Origin: Aureimonas sp. AU22
GTDB lineage: Bacteria; Pseudomonadota; Alphaproteobacteria; Rhizobiales; Rhizobiaceae
Assembly (NCBI RefSeq): GCF_001463745.1
Contig: NZ_BBWJ01000048.1
Location: 62,001 to 126,000, forward strand
Reading direction: 5' to 3'
DNA: 64,000 nucleotides
Below, piece after piece: positions 9,090-18,658 of the stretch. The translations under genes and the position numbers were made by a program. Below the pieces are notes generated by a model, which was not told the DNA's origin, did no database searches, and was given only the letters and a program-made list of their open reading frames with translations. Within the stretch, counting starts at the first letter, position 1, and each line of letters begins with the position of its first letter.

Positions 9090-9551
9090 TCAATCCCGGC
9101 GGCGGCGAGCCGCAGCGATCGCAAGGACCGCGCACAGGACGACCGCCGCATCTTCGGCGAGGCCGCTCGGCGTCCTGCCGAACGCGTCCATGCTTCGGCG
9201 CCGCAGCGCGACCCCGCCGAAGGCGCTGCCAAGGGCGACAGCCGCGGCCAGCCCCGCGCCCGCGGGCCGCTGTGCGCGCGGCGCCAGGACGGCACCCGCG
9301 AAGGCCGCGGTGAACGTTCGGGCGAGGAGGCCGGGCAGGACGGTGCGATCGGGCGCCGAAGGCATCTTGTCGCCCGCCATCTCCGCAAGGCCGAGCGCCA
9401 GGAGGCCGGCCAGCGCTCCGGGTCGGCGCAAGAGGCTTCCGGCCGGCGCCCCCGACGGGAGGGCGCCCTGCCGAGCGGCGACGGCCAGAACCGCCGGCGG
9501 TGTCATGGCGCGTTGTCCGGCGGCAAGGCCGATCAGAAGCGAGGCGAGCAT
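9090..9551 (-). CDS. DUF4126-type small integral membrane protein
   Basis: 153 residues, strongly hydrophobic, with about four predicted helices. The opening (LLIGLAAGQRAMTPPAVLAV) and the central LGLAEMAGDKMPSAPDRT match what I know of DUF4126 membrane proteins, which carry a Glu and an Asp-Lys-x-Pro motif in the second helix region. Function of the family is unknown. The C-terminus is a run of Arg. It is convergent with the efflux operon and is followed on the same strand by the RTX protease gene's end 74 bases upstream, so co-transcription is possible but not shown. Confidence 0.75.
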   Translation of the reverse strand: MLASLLIGLAAGQRAMTPPAVLAVAARQGALPSGAPAGSLLRRPGALAGLLALGLAEMAGDKMPSAPDRTVLPGLLARTFTAAFAGAVLAPRAQRPAGAGLAAAVALGSAFGGVALRRRSMDAFGRTPSGLAEDAAVVLCAVLAIAAARRRRD

Positions 9552-9625
9552 GGCGCGTTTCCAGAAAGGATCGATCGGTCACAACACGCGAGGGTGCCGA
9601 TCGTATCCCTCCGAAGGGCGCCGCG

Positions 9626-10759
9626 TCAGACGACGGCTGCGGACTCGAACGTGGCGGCAGTGACGCCGAGAAGCGTGATGGTGCCGCCACCCGACAGGCT
9701 GACAACGGCGGAGCCCTGGATGTCGTCCACGCGGTAGCTCTGCCCGCCGAAGCTCAAGCGGTCACCCTCGGCGGCGTTGAAGTCGACGATGATGTCGCTG
9801 CCGTGCCCAGCCTCGAACAGGAAGAGGTCCGCGCCCTGACCGCCGCTCAGCGTGTCGTTGCCGAACCCGCCATGCACGGTGTCGTTGCCCCGGTCGCCCG
9901 CGACCAGATCGTCGCCACGCCCGCCGTAGACGAGGTCGTTGCCCTGCCCGCCATGGACGGTGTCGTTTCCACGGTCGCCCGTGACGGTATCGTCGCCCAA
10001 GTTGCCCAGCACGAGGTCGTCATCCCTCCCACCGTAGACGAGATCGTTGCCCGTGCCGCCATAGATCGTATCGTTGCCCTGGTTGCCCGCGAGCGTATCG
10101 TTGCCCTCGCCGCCATAGACGAGATCGTTGCCCGTAAACCCGTAGACGACGTCGTTGCCGGCGCCCGCGTCGACGGTGTCGCTGCCGGCCGTTCCGTTGA
10201 GGATTTCCGAGAAGGCCGTCCCGACGATCGACTGTCCCGCCAACCCGTAGAGCGCCTGGATGGCGGCGATGTCGGCGGCCATGGGCGCGGTCTGGACGCC
10301 GAGATAGGGATACATGATCGAAGACGGATCGTCGGCGTGGGCGAGGCCGATCGTATGACCGATCTCATGGACCACGACGCCGTAGAAATTGCTGCCGCCA
10401 GCGGAGGCCGGCCCCCAGTATTCCGCCGAATCGATGGCGATCTCGGCGTGAAGGGTCAGGCCGTTCGCGTAGGACCAACGGGCCTCGCCCAGCGTGCCGC
10501 CCCGCCCGTCGAAGCTTTGAAGGCCGATCTGGATGTCGGCCGGACCGGTTCCGATTTCGACGAAATCGATCGCGGCGATCTTCTCCCAGGCATCGAAGGC
10601 GCTGCGGACCAGGGACTGGAAGGCGGCGGACCCGATGGCGCTCTCGAACCCGTAGAACCGTGCGCCCACGAGGCTGAGGCTCCAGGTGACGACGCCGCCA
10701 CTCGTGCCGGGCACGGACGAGTCGCCCCATTTCGTGCCCGTGTAGGGGACCTGGACCAT
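9626..10759 (-). CDS. Secreted RTX zinc metalloprotease (M10, serralysin/matrixin-like)
   Basis: 377 residues. The catalytic domain has the metzincin zinc motif [14 protein letters not shown] (H131, E132, H135, H141) and the Met-turn SIMYPY with M149. Residues about 185-310 are glycine/aspartate nonapeptide repeats ([10 protein letters not shown] type, roughly a dozen copies) that bind calcium in a beta-roll. The C-terminal end is hydrophobic (ATFESAAVV), as expected for a type I secretion signal. No N-terminal signal peptide is seen. It is shorter than classical serralysins (about 470-480 residues) because the N-terminal part of the protease domain is compact. No type I secretion genes lie nearby. 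A GGAAC-type ribosome site precedes the ATG. Confidence 0.9.
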   Translation of the reverse strand: MVQVPYTGTKWGDSSVPGTSGGVVTWSLSLVGARFYGFESAIGSAAFQSLVRSAFDAWEKIAAIDFVEIGTGPADIQIGLQSFDGRGGTLGEARWSYANGLTLHAEIAIDSAEYWGPASAGGSNFYGVVVHEIGHTIGLAHADDPSSIMYPYLGVQTAPMAADIAAIQALYGLAGQSIVGTAFSEILNGTAGSDTVDAGAGNDVVYGFTGNDLVYGGEGNDTLAGNQGNDTIYGGTGNDLVYGGRDDDLVLGNLGDDTVTGDRGNDTVHGGQGNDLVYGGRGDDLVAGDRGNDTVHGGFGNDTLSGGQGADLFLFEAGHGSDIIVDFNAAEGDRLSFGGQSYRVDDIQGSAVVSLSGGGTITLLGVTAATFESAAVV

Positions 10760-10978
10760 TCTTCGTTCCTTGCGATCTAGCCGACCCTCGAATGAGGACG
10801 TGCCTTATCATCCGACGGACGGAGTAAATAGGCCGCCAACGCGGTGGCGTTCACAAGTCCTTTATTTTCTCCGAAGTGCGAGGCGGGAACGGGAATCGGT
10901 GGAAAGCGTCGCCGACCTGCTTTCGCCCGATGCGGACGAGGGCCAAGTTCGGTCCATCGGAATCAGAGAGTCGCCATC

Positions 10979-11164
10979 ATGATGCAAGCTGCCGCGCGCC
11001 ACGACGAACTCGATGCTGCCGTGGACGAGGCGGTGGCCCAGGCCGGCGGCGATCTTCTGGCCGCGATCCGGAACCTCGCGCGACGCCAGCACGAGATGGA
11101 GCATTGCCTCCAGGCCGACGTGTCGGCCGGTTTCGTTCGGCGGGGGCTCCGCCCGGCGCGCTGA
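10979..11164 (+). CDS. Small hypothetical protein (61 aa)
   Basis: Two adjacent ATGs (10979 and 10982) are candidate starts, preceded by agagag. The product is a mostly helical 61-residue protein (ELDAAVDEAVAQAGGDLLAA, then LARRQHEMEH) ending in RRGLRPAR. I recall similar small proteins of unknown function being common in Hyphomicrobiales. There is no membrane segment or signal. It is convergent with the acetyltransferase gene 20 bases downstream. Upstream (10760-10978) is the shared promoter area with the divergent protease gene. Confidence 0.6.
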   Translation: MMQAAARHDELDAAVDEAVAQAGGDLLAAIRNLARRQHEMEHCLQADVSAGFVRRGLRPAR

Positions 11165-11183
11165 AGCGCTTAGGGCCGGGACG

Positions 11184-13868
11184 TCAGGCGTCCCGGCCTG
11201 TCGACGGATCCGCGGAAAGGTCGAATTCGAGAACGCGCAGTCCCGGATCGTCCTTGTGCACCTTCTGGCGAAAGCCGATGCGCCGCGCCATCGACAGCAT
11301 CGCCGTGTTCTCCGCCAGAACCTCGCCATGGACGGTGCCGACACGCTGGGCCTTTGCATAGGCGAGGATCGCCTCCATCAGGAGGCGGCCGAGACCCCGC
11401 CCCTTCTGGTCCGAGCGCACCATGATGCCGAATTCGGCGCGCTCGCCGTCGGGATCCGCGATGAGACGCACGACGCCGAGTATGGCGCTCTGCGCACCGG
11501 GCTCCGCCGGCTCGGCAACGAGGGCCATCTCGCGCGAATAGTCGATCTGCGTCAGGCGCGCCGCGAAGGCATGCCCGATCCGGCGCAGCGGCGCGAAGAA
11601 GCGCAGGCGCACGTCCTCGGGGTCGCTGAGCTCCACCATCCGGACCAGCGCCGGCTCGTCTTCGGGCCGGATCGGACGCAGGCGGAACCGGCCCTTGCGC
11701 GAGACGGCCTCGCGTTCCAGGTCTTCCGGGTAGGGCAGGATGGCGAAGCGCGCGCTCCCCGCCGGCGGCTCTGCGCGCAGCACGACACGGGCGTCGAGCG
11801 CCACCACCCCCTCGCCGTCGGCAAGGAGCGGATTGATGTCGAGTTCGGCGATGGCCTCGATGTCGGCGGCCATCCGCGACAAGGTGACGAGCGTCGCGGC
11901 GATCGTCTCGGCGTCCGCCGGCGGGCGCTCCCGGTAGCCTTGGAGGAGACGCCAGACCTTCGTGCGGCCGATCATGTCGCGCGCGAGCACGGCGTTCAGC
12001 GGCGGCAGGCCGATGGCACGGTCGTTCAGGATGTCGGCCGCCGTGCCGCCCTGGCCGAAGCGGATGACCGGGCCGAACACCGGATCGGTGGAGATGCCGA
12101 GCCGCAGTTCCACGGCATGGGCGCGGCGCACCATGGCCTGGACGGTGAAGCCATCGATCCGCGCGCCGGGCTGGCGTCCCGCCACGGTGCGGATCATGTG
12201 TTCGCCGGCCTCGCGTACGCTTGCGGCGTCGTCGAGCTGGAGGCGCACGCCGCCGACGTCGGTCTTGTCGGCGATGTCGGGCGAAAGGATCTTCAGCGCC
12301 ACCGGGAAGCCGATGCGGGCGGCGAGCGCGGCGGCTTCCGCCGGATCGCCCGCGATCTCGGTGGGAACCGTGGCGATGCCGTAGGCAGCCAGAAGCGCCT
12401 TCGATTCCGGCTCGGTGAGAACCGTGCGTCCCTCGCCGAGCGCGCCCCCGACGAGCCGCTCGACGGCCGCACGATCGACGCCGAACGGCGCCACCACCGC
12501 CGGCGTCTGCATCAGGAGGTCCTGGTTGCGCCGATAGGTGACGAGCTGCATGAAGGCGCGGACCGTCTCGTCCGGCGTCTGGTAGGTCGGGACGTTGCCG
12601 GCCGCGAAGACGCGGCGTGCGGTTCGGGCGGCGCGCTCGCCGAGCCAGCAGGTGAGGATCGGCGTGCGGCGCGCCTTGCGCGCTGCCTCCACCGTGGCGC
12701 GCGCGGCCTCGGTCCCGTCGGCGATCGCTTGCGGACAGTTCATCACGAGGACGGCGTCCTGATCGCCGGATTCGAGGATCGCGGCGAGCGTGTCGGCATA
12801 GGCGTCGGCCGTGGCGTCGGGCGCGAGCTTCACGAGACCGCTGCGCGCGGGAGATCCCGGCAGGCCTGGAGCCAGCCGTGACCAGGCGGCTTCGGGGAGC
12901 TCTGCCAGACGTCCGCCGAAGGCGCTCAGGGCATCGAGCGCCAGCGTGCCCGCCGCATCGCTGTTGGTGACGACGGCGAGCCGGTCGCCGCTCGGGCGAA
13001 GGCCCGTGGCGAGCGTGGCGACCGCCTCGAACAGTTCGCGCAGCGTGTCGACCCGCAGCATGCCGGCGCGCCGGAACGCGGCGTCGTAGACGTCGTCCGC
13101 GCCGCGCCCGCCGCCGATTTCGGGCCGGAGGTCCGCCTGCAGCCCGGCGCCCCGCCCCGTCTTGATGACCACCACCGGCTTGGTGCGCGCGGCGATGCGG
13201 GCGGCGGTCATGAACTTGCGCGCGTCCGTGACGGTCTCGAGGTAGAGGAGGATCGCCCGCGCCCGCGCGTCGAGCGCGAGATAGTCGAGAAGGTCGCCGA
13301 TATCGACGTCGCTCATGTCGCCGGTCGAGACGACGTGCGAGAAGCCGATCTCGCGCACGTCGGCCCAGTCGAGCACGGTGGTCGCCATGGCGGCCGACTG
13401 GCTGACGAAGGCGAGATCCCCCTTGCGCGGCGTGAGGTGGGCGAAGCTGGCGTTGAGCGCCGTCGGCGGCGACAGGACGCCCAGACAATTGGGGCCGACC
13501 ACGCGCAGGAGATGGGGACGCGCCGCTTCGAGGAGCGCCCGTCTGCCGGCCGCGTCGAAGCCGGACGAGATCACCACGGCCGCCCGGCAGCCTCGCTGCG
13601 CGAGATCGGCCACCAGCGCCGGCACGCCCGAGGCGGGGGTCGCCACGACAGCGAGATCCGGCACGGCGGGAAGCGCGTCGAGCGAGGGATAACACACCAC
13701 CGAGCGGATGGAGGTCTCGCGCGGATTGACCGGCATCACGGGACCGTCGAACCCCGAGCCGAACAGGTTGCGCGCCAGGACGGCGCCGACCGATCCCGCC
13801 CGGTTGCTCGCTCCGATCAGAGCGATGGATCGCGGCTCGAACAGGGCATCCAGGTTGCGGATCGACAT
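11184..13868 (-). CDS. Pat-type protein lysine acetyltransferase (acyl-CoA synthetase-like domain plus GNAT)
   Basis: 894 residues in the order of an NDP-forming acyl-CoA synthetase followed by a GNAT domain. A CoA-binding Rossmann fold comes first (SIALIGASNRAGSVGAVLARN), then the ligase domain, an ATP-grasp domain (about 480-700) and a C-terminal acetyltransferase (about 725-890, with the acetyl-CoA loop RSDQKGRGLGRLLMEAIL). The catalytic His segment of true ADP-forming synthetases (SHTGALAG type) is replaced by a His-free stretch before DAAFRRAGMLRV, as in Salmonella Pat/E. coli PatZ. It therefore most likely acetylates proteins such as acetyl-CoA synthetase rather than making acetyl-CoA. 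It faces away from the diguanylate cyclase gene. Confidence 0.88.
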   Translation of the reverse strand: MSIRNLDALFEPRSIALIGASNRAGSVGAVLARNLFGSGFDGPVMPVNPRETSIRSVVCYPSLDALPAVPDLAVVATPASGVPALVADLAQRGCRAAVVISSGFDAAGRRALLEAARPHLLRVVGPNCLGVLSPPTALNASFAHLTPRKGDLAFVSQSAAMATTVLDWADVREIGFSHVVSTGDMSDVDIGDLLDYLALDARARAILLYLETVTDARKFMTAARIAARTKPVVVIKTGRGAGLQADLRPEIGGGRGADDVYDAAFRRAGMLRVDTLRELFEAVATLATGLRPSGDRLAVVTNSDAAGTLALDALSAFGGRLAELPEAAWSRLAPGLPGSPARSGLVKLAPDATADAYADTLAAILESGDQDAVLVMNCPQAIADGTEAARATVEAARKARRTPILTCWLGERAARTARRVFAAGNVPTYQTPDETVRAFMQLVTYRRNQDLLMQTPAVVAPFGVDRAAVERLVGGALGEGRTVLTEPESKALLAAYGIATVPTEIAGDPAEAAALAARIGFPVALKILSPDIADKTDVGGVRLQLDDAASVREAGEHMIRTVAGRQPGARIDGFTVQAMVRRAHAVELRLGISTDPVFGPVIRFGQGGTAADILNDRAIGLPPLNAVLARDMIGRTKVWRLLQGYRERPPADAETIAATLVTLSRMAADIEAIAELDINPLLADGEGVVALDARVVLRAEPPAGSARFAILPYPEDLEREAVSRKGRFRLRPIRPEDEPALVRMVELSDPEDVRLRFFAPLRRIGHAFAARLTQIDYSREMALVAEPAEPGAQSAILGVVRLIADPDGERAEFGIMVRSDQKGRGLGRLLMEAILAYAKAQRVGTVHGEVLAENTAMLSMARRIGFRQKVHKDDPGLRVLEFDLSADPSTGRDA

Positions 13869-14057
13869 GCGGTCTCCTTAGGCCGGCGCGGACGCCCGCG
13901 TCCAGGCGCGTGCGCTCCGAGCGTCACGGTGCCGGCACGATGGCGACATTTGTGGTGGGGCCGTCATCCGATTTGTTAAGCGCCTTGCGTGTAGGAATGA
14001 CCACTGGCCGTGCAACCCTTGCGGTCGGACCAACGAACGGGGATCGACCTGGCTTCC

Positions 14058-16067
14058 ATGATGAACGTCCTTCGCAACATCGGGGTGCGCGCTCGCCTCT
14101 TGTTGTTGATCGCGGCCGCGATGCTGCCGCTGATCGGACTCATCGCGGCCGGCCTCGTGGTCTCGTTCCGCGACGCCGAACTCGAGGCGCACAGGAACAT
14201 CGCCAACGAAACAAGACTGGGCGCCGAAACGATCTCGCGCGTCTTCAGCGAGGCGCGCGAATTCCTCGCCACCTTGCGCCAGATGCCTCAGGTCCGCGAC
14301 CTCGGCGAGACGAACTGCAAGGGCCTCCTGGCGGGTCTGAAGGCCGAGCGCCAACAGTTCATGACCATCGGCGTCGTGTCCCCGGACGGCGTGATCCGCT
14401 GCCACAGCCGCGGCGTCCACGGATCGTCGTTCGGCGACCAGAAGCTCATCGAGCGGACCATGGCATCCCGTGGCGCCCGGTTCCTGGTCGGCGACTTCAT
14501 GATCGGCGCGGTCACGAAAAAGCCGACCGTGGCCGTGGCCATGCGCCTGCCGCCCTCCAGCGACCCGAACGGCGCGGGCGCCGTCTTCGCTTCGCTCAAC
14601 CTGTCGCTGATCGAGCAGGATGTGCGCGCGTTGTCGGAGGCGACCGGTCACTCGGTCGCGATCGTGCAGCCCCGCGCCTCTCGCGTCCTGGTGAGCTGGC
14701 CGCATGTCGCGGAGTTCGGCACCGTGATGCCGGACTTCCGCCTGCTGGGCACGATGCGGGAAACGCGCGAACGCGGAACGGCGACCACGGCCGATCTGTC
14801 CGGCCGCACGACGATCTTCGGCTTCGAGCCCATCGATGGGGCCGGCACCGCCGATCTCTGGCTGGCCGTCGGCGTATCCCCGGACGAAGTCTACGGAACC
14901 CTTCACAGCCGGATGCGATGGGCCTTGCTGACGAGTGCCGCGACCCTCGTCTTGGCGCTCGCGGGCACCGCCCTCCTCGCCTACTGGATGCAGCTTCGCC
15001 CCATCGAGCTCCTGTCGCGCTCGGCGCAGCGAATCGGCGCCGGCAACTTCTCGGTGCGCACCGGCATGGAATCCTGGCAGGCGCCCGAGTTCCGGCGTCT
15101 GGGCCAGCTCGTGGACACGGCGGCCAGGACCTTGGCGCAGGCCAAAGTGGCCGAAGAGGCCGTGGCGGCGGGCCAGCGGCGGTTCCAGCTGGTCGCGGAC
15201 AACACCGTGGACATGATCTCCTGCGTCGATGCGGACGGAAACCGGACGCTGGTCACGGGTGCAAGCCGGCGGATCCTCGGCTACGATCCGGCGGAGCTTC
15301 TCGGACAGAGCCCGCTCGAGATCGTGGTGCCGGAGGATCAGCCCATCGTGCGTTCGCTCCTCGACACCTTCCGCGCCGGGGGCGAGGTCAACGGCGTGCG
15401 CTACCGCGTGCGGCGCAAGGACGGCAGTATCGTCTGGGTCGAGCTGTCCGGCCGGCCGATCGACGATGCGGGCGGCAGCGTGATCTCCCTGCGCGACGTC
15501 GACCAGCGACAGCGCACCGAGGAAGCGCTGGCGGAAGCCAACCGGCAGCTGGAAATGCTCGCCGCAACGGACGACCTGACGCGCCTTGCCAACCGCCGGA
15601 CCTTCAATCGCCGGCTGGAGGAGGCCTTTGCGAAGGCCGAGGACGGGACCGATTTCAGCCTGCTCCTCCTCGACGTCGACCGGTTCAAGGCGTTCAACGA
15701 TCGCTACGGCCATCCGGCCGGTGACCGCTGCCTGAAGGCGGTCTCGGAGGCGCTGGCGGCCTGCGTGCGGCGCGACGACGAGATCGGCGCCCGCTACGGC
15801 GGCGAGGAGCTGGCCCTGATCCTGCCGGGCGCGGGGCCGGCCGAGGCGCTGATCCGGGCCGAGACCATCCGGCGCGCCGTGGCCTCGCTCGCCATCCCGC
15901 ACCAGGACGGCGACGAAGGATACCTCACGGTGAGCATCGGCGTGGCGTCCCTGTCCGATCTGCGCTCGGGGACCACCGTTCCCCTCGACATCATCCAGAA
16001 GGCCGACGAGGCTCTGTATGCGGCGAAGGCGGGCGGGCGCAACCAGGTGCGCGCCCGCGCGGCCTGA
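14058..16067 (+). CDS. Membrane diguanylate cyclase: periplasmic Cache-like sensor, HAMP, PAS, GGDEF
   Basis: Makes cyclic di-GMP from two GTP. After the ATG pair at 14058/14061 (an upstream GTG at 14010 is possible), one helix (LLLLIAAAMLPLIGLIAAGL) leads into a periplasmic sensor of about 250 residues. A second helix follows (LLTSAATLVLALAGTALLAY), then HAMP, a PAS domain (FQLVADNTVDMISCVD) and a C-terminal GGDEF domain. The active-site loop is RYGGEELALIL, an active-type GGEEL variant. The product-inhibition site that usually reads RxxD is RDDE here, so feedback control may be weakened. No EAL domain is present. It stands alone between convergent and divergent neighbours. The ligand is unknown. 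Confidence 0.9.
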   Translation: MMNVLRNIGVRARLLLLIAAAMLPLIGLIAAGLVVSFRDAELEAHRNIANETRLGAETISRVFSEAREFLATLRQMPQVRDLGETNCKGLLAGLKAERQQFMTIGVVSPDGVIRCHSRGVHGSSFGDQKLIERTMASRGARFLVGDFMIGAVTKKPTVAVAMRLPPSSDPNGAGAVFASLNLSLIEQDVRALSEATGHSVAIVQPRASRVLVSWPHVAEFGTVMPDFRLLGTMRETRERGTATTADLSGRTTIFGFEPIDGAGTADLWLAVGVSPDEVYGTLHSRMRWALLTSAATLVLALAGTALLAYWMQLRPIELLSRSAQRIGAGNFSVRTGMESWQAPEFRRLGQLVDTAARTLAQAKVAEEAVAAGQRRFQLVADNTVDMISCVDADGNRTLVTGASRRILGYDPAELLGQSPLEIVVPEDQPIVRSLLDTFRAGGEVNGVRYRVRRKDGSIVWVELSGRPIDDAGGSVISLRDVDQRQRTEEALAEANRQLEMLAATDDLTRLANRRTFNRRLEEAFAKAEDGTDFSLLLLDVDRFKAFNDRYGHPAGDRCLKAVSEALAACVRRDDEIGARYGGEELALILPGAGPAEALIRAETIRRAVASLAIPHQDGDEGYLTVSIGVASLSDLRSGTTVPLDIIQKADEALYAAKAGGRNQVRARAA

Positions 16068-16069
16068 AC

Positions 16070-17680
16070 TCAGGCCGCGCCGGCGCGGCGGTCGGCCCGC
16101 ATCATCTCGGCCGCCTTCTCCGCGATCATCACCGTGGGGGAGTTCGTGTTGCCGGAAACGATCGCGGGCATCACCGATGCGTCGGCGACGCGAAGGTTCG
16201 CGACGCCGCGCACCCGCAGCCGCGGATCCACCACCGATTCCGGATCGGCGCCCATGCGGCAGGTGCCCACCGGATGAAAGATGGTGGTACCGATCGCTCC
16301 TGCCGCCTCGCGCAGCTCGTCCTCCGTCTGGAAGGCGGGACCCGGCTTGAACTCCTCCGGCCGGTAAGGCTTCAGCGCCGCCTGCGCGACGATGCGCCGT
16401 GTCAGCCGGATCGCGTCGGCCGCCACGCGCCGGTCGCCCTCGGTCGAGAGATAGTTCGGCCGAATCGAAGGCTGCAGCCTGTGGTCGGGAGCGCGGGCAT
16501 GGACGCTGCCGCGGCTCTCCGGCCGCAGGTTGCAGACGCTTGCCGTGAAGGCGGGGAACGGATGCACCGCCTCGCCGAACTTCTCGAGGCTGAGCGGTTG
16601 CACGTGATACTGGAGGTTCGCCGTCTCGAAGGCCGGATCGGAGCGGGTGAAGATGCCGAGCTGGCTCGGCGCCATGGACATCGGGCCCGACCGCTTCAGC
16701 GCGTATTCCAGTGCGATCGCCGCCTTTCCGAGGAGCGTCGAGGCCTTTTCGTTCAGCGTCGGGATGCCCGACACCTTGTAGGCGCAGCGCAGCTGGAGAT
16801 GATCCTGCAGGTTCTCGCCGACGTCCCGCCGCTCGTGCACCACCGCAATGCCGGCGTCGAAGAGGACGTCTCCCCGCCCGATGCCCGACAGTTCCAGGAT
16901 GTGCGGCGAGCCGATCGCCCCGGCGCTGAGCACGACTTCGCCGCGGCAGCGCGCGAGGCGGACCTGCGTGCCTTGCGAAAATTCGACGCCCGTGACGCGC
17001 GCCCCGTCCACCACGAGGCGGCGCACCTGCGCATGGGTTTCGACATGGAGGTTGGGCCGGCCCATGACGGGCTTCAGGAAGGCCTTCACGGCGTTCCAGC
17101 GGACACCGCGCCGCTGGTTGACCTTGAAGTAGGAGGAACCCTCGTTGTCGCCGCGGTTGAAGTCGTCGATGGGCGCGATGCCGGCCTGTTCGGCGGCGGT
17201 GCGGAAGGCGTCGAGAATGTCCCAGTGGAGGCGCGCGGTCTCGACCCGCCATTCGCCGCCCGCCCCGTGCATCTCGTCGGCGCCGGCGAACCAGTCCTCC
17301 GAGCGGCGAAACACGGGCAGGACGTCGTCCCAAGCCCAGCCCTCGCAGCCTATCTGGCGCCACCCGTCGTAGTCGCGCGCCTGGCCGCGCATGTAGATCA
17401 TGCCGTTGATCGACGAGCAGCCGCCGAGCACCTTGCCGCGGGGGTAGGACAGGACGCGCCCGTTCAATCCGGCTTCCGCATCCGTCAGGAAGCACCAGTC
17501 GGTGCGCGGGTTGCCGATGCAGTAGAGATAGCCGACGGGAATGTGGATCCAGGCGTAGTTGTCGCGCCCGCCTGCCTCGAGGAGCAGGACGCGCTGGTCC
17601 GGATCGGCCGAGAGACGGTTGGCGAGGACGCAGCCGGCGGTGCCGCCGCCGACCACGATGTAATCGAACTCGCCGTCCAT
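16070..17680 (-). CDS. GMC-family FAD oxidoreductase (choline/alcohol dehydrogenase-like)
   Basis: 536 residues. The FAD-binding Rossmann motif is at the N-terminus (FDYIVVGGGTAGCVLANRLS) with a second ADP contact (VLLLEAGG). The GMC signatures follow: YPRGKVLGGCSSINGMIYMR, and SAGAIGSPHILELSGIG. The C-terminal catalytic segment is FHPVGTCRMG and SGNTNSPTVMIAEKAA. ATG 17680 is chosen because it directly precedes the dinucleotide fold. It is the last gene of the liv-type operon, 11 bases after livM, so it probably oxidises an imported substrate or its product. BetA-like sequence alone does not prove choline as substrate. Confidence 0.88.
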   Translation of the reverse strand: MDGEFDYIVVGGGTAGCVLANRLSADPDQRVLLLEAGGRDNYAWIHIPVGYLYCIGNPRTDWCFLTDAEAGLNGRVLSYPRGKVLGGCSSINGMIYMRGQARDYDGWRQIGCEGWAWDDVLPVFRRSEDWFAGADEMHGAGGEWRVETARLHWDILDAFRTAAEQAGIAPIDDFNRGDNEGSSYFKVNQRRGVRWNAVKAFLKPVMGRPNLHVETHAQVRRLVVDGARVTGVEFSQGTQVRLARCRGEVVLSAGAIGSPHILELSGIGRGDVLFDAGIAVVHERRDVGENLQDHLQLRCAYKVSGIPTLNEKASTLLGKAAIALEYALKRSGPMSMAPSQLGIFTRSDPAFETANLQYHVQPLSLEKFGEAVHPFPAFTASVCNLRPESRGSVHARAPDHRLQPSIRPNYLSTEGDRRVAADAIRLTRRIVAQAALKPYRPEEFKPGPAFQTEDELREAAGAIGTTIFHPVGTCRMGADPESVVDPRLRVRGVANLRVADASVMPAIVSGNTNSPTVMIAEKAAEMMRADRRAGAA

Positions 17681-17691
17681 CCGAGGAGCCT

Positions 17692-18657
17692 TCAGCCCCG
17701 CCGCCGGAGGCGGTGGGCGATCTCGCCGACGATGCCGCGCCGGAACAGGAGCACGCAGACCATGAAGGTGAGGCCCGTGATCACGGTGACCGGGAAGGCC
17801 GAGGTCGCGAGATAGTTCTGAAGCGACACGACGAGCGCGGCGCCCACCAGCGGCCCCGCCATGGTGCCGATTCCGCCGAGCAGCGTCATCAGGATCACCT
17901 CGCCTGACATCTGCCAGGCGACATCGGTGAGCGTCGCGAACTGGAACACCAGCGCCTTCAAGCCACCGGCCAGTCCCGCGAGCCCGGCCGACATGACGAA
18001 GGCGGCGAGCTTGTAGGAGCCGACCGAAAGGCCGAGCGAAGTGGCGCGCGTCTCGTTCTCGCGGATCGATTTGAGGATCATGCCGAAGGGCGAGTGGACG
18101 ATGCGCCAGATCGCGAAGAGCCCGATCAGCACCACGGCGAGCACGTAGTAGTAGATCGCCAGCGGCTGGCCGAGGTCGATGATCCCCAGCGCGTAGCCGC
18201 GCGGCACGCCCTGCAGCCCGTCCTCGCCGCCGGTGAAGGGTGCCTGCAGGCAGAAGAAGGCGAACATCTGGGACAGCGCCAGCGTGATCATCGCGAAGTA
18301 GATCCCCTGCCGGCGGATGGCGAGGAAGCCGATCGCAAGGCCGAGCAGCGCGCCCGCCGCGACGCCGACGAGAAGCCCGAGTTCGGGGGCGAGGCCCCAC
18401 ACCTTCACGGCATGCGCCGTGGCGTAGGAGGCGCCGCCGAAGAAGGCGGCATGGCCGAACGACAGGAGGCCCGTGTAGCCCAGGAGCAGGTTGAAGCTCG
18501 CGGCGAAGAGCGCGAAGCACAGGACCTTCATCAGGAAGATCGGGTAGACCAGGAAGGGCGCGGCGACGAGGCCGGCGAGCGCGACCAGGAGGAGCACGAG
18601 GCCGGTCGCCTTGGCGGCGGACCGTTCGCGCGGGAGCGTCATGGCATCTTGCGACAT
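17692..18657 (-). CDS. livM: Branched-chain amino acid-type ABC transporter permease LivM
   Basis: 321-residue inner-membrane permease with eight or more helices. The cytoplasmic coupling region (LAIGFLAIRRQGIYFAMITL, then SLGLSVGSYKLAAFVMSAGL) is typical of LivM. It pairs with LivH, starts one base after livH's stop and precedes the GMC gene. LivFGHMJ-type systems also carry amides, urea and aromatic acids, so the substrate may not be a branched-chain amino acid. Confidence 0.92.
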   Translation of the reverse strand: MSQDAMTLPRERSAAKATGLVLLLVALAGLVAAPFLVYPIFLMKVLCFALFAASFNLLLGYTGLLSFGHAAFFGGASYATAHAVKVWGLAPELGLLVGVAAGALLGLAIGFLAIRRQGIYFAMITLALSQMFAFFCLQAPFTGGEDGLQGVPRGYALGIIDLGQPLAIYYYVLAVVLIGLFAIWRIVHSPFGMILKSIRENETRATSLGLSVGSYKLAAFVMSAGLAGLAGGLKALVFQFATLTDVAWQMSGEVILMTLLGGIGTMAGPLVGAALVVSLQNYLATSAFPVTVITGLTFMVCVLLFRRGIVGEIAHRLRRRG

Positions 18658-18658
18658 G

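Noticed and set aside
9845-10190. Regularly spaced repeats resembling a CRISPR or minisatellite
   Set aside because: The repeats are the codons of the RTX nonapeptides on the minus strand, in frame with the metalloprotease. The spacing is 27 bases with no unique spacers.
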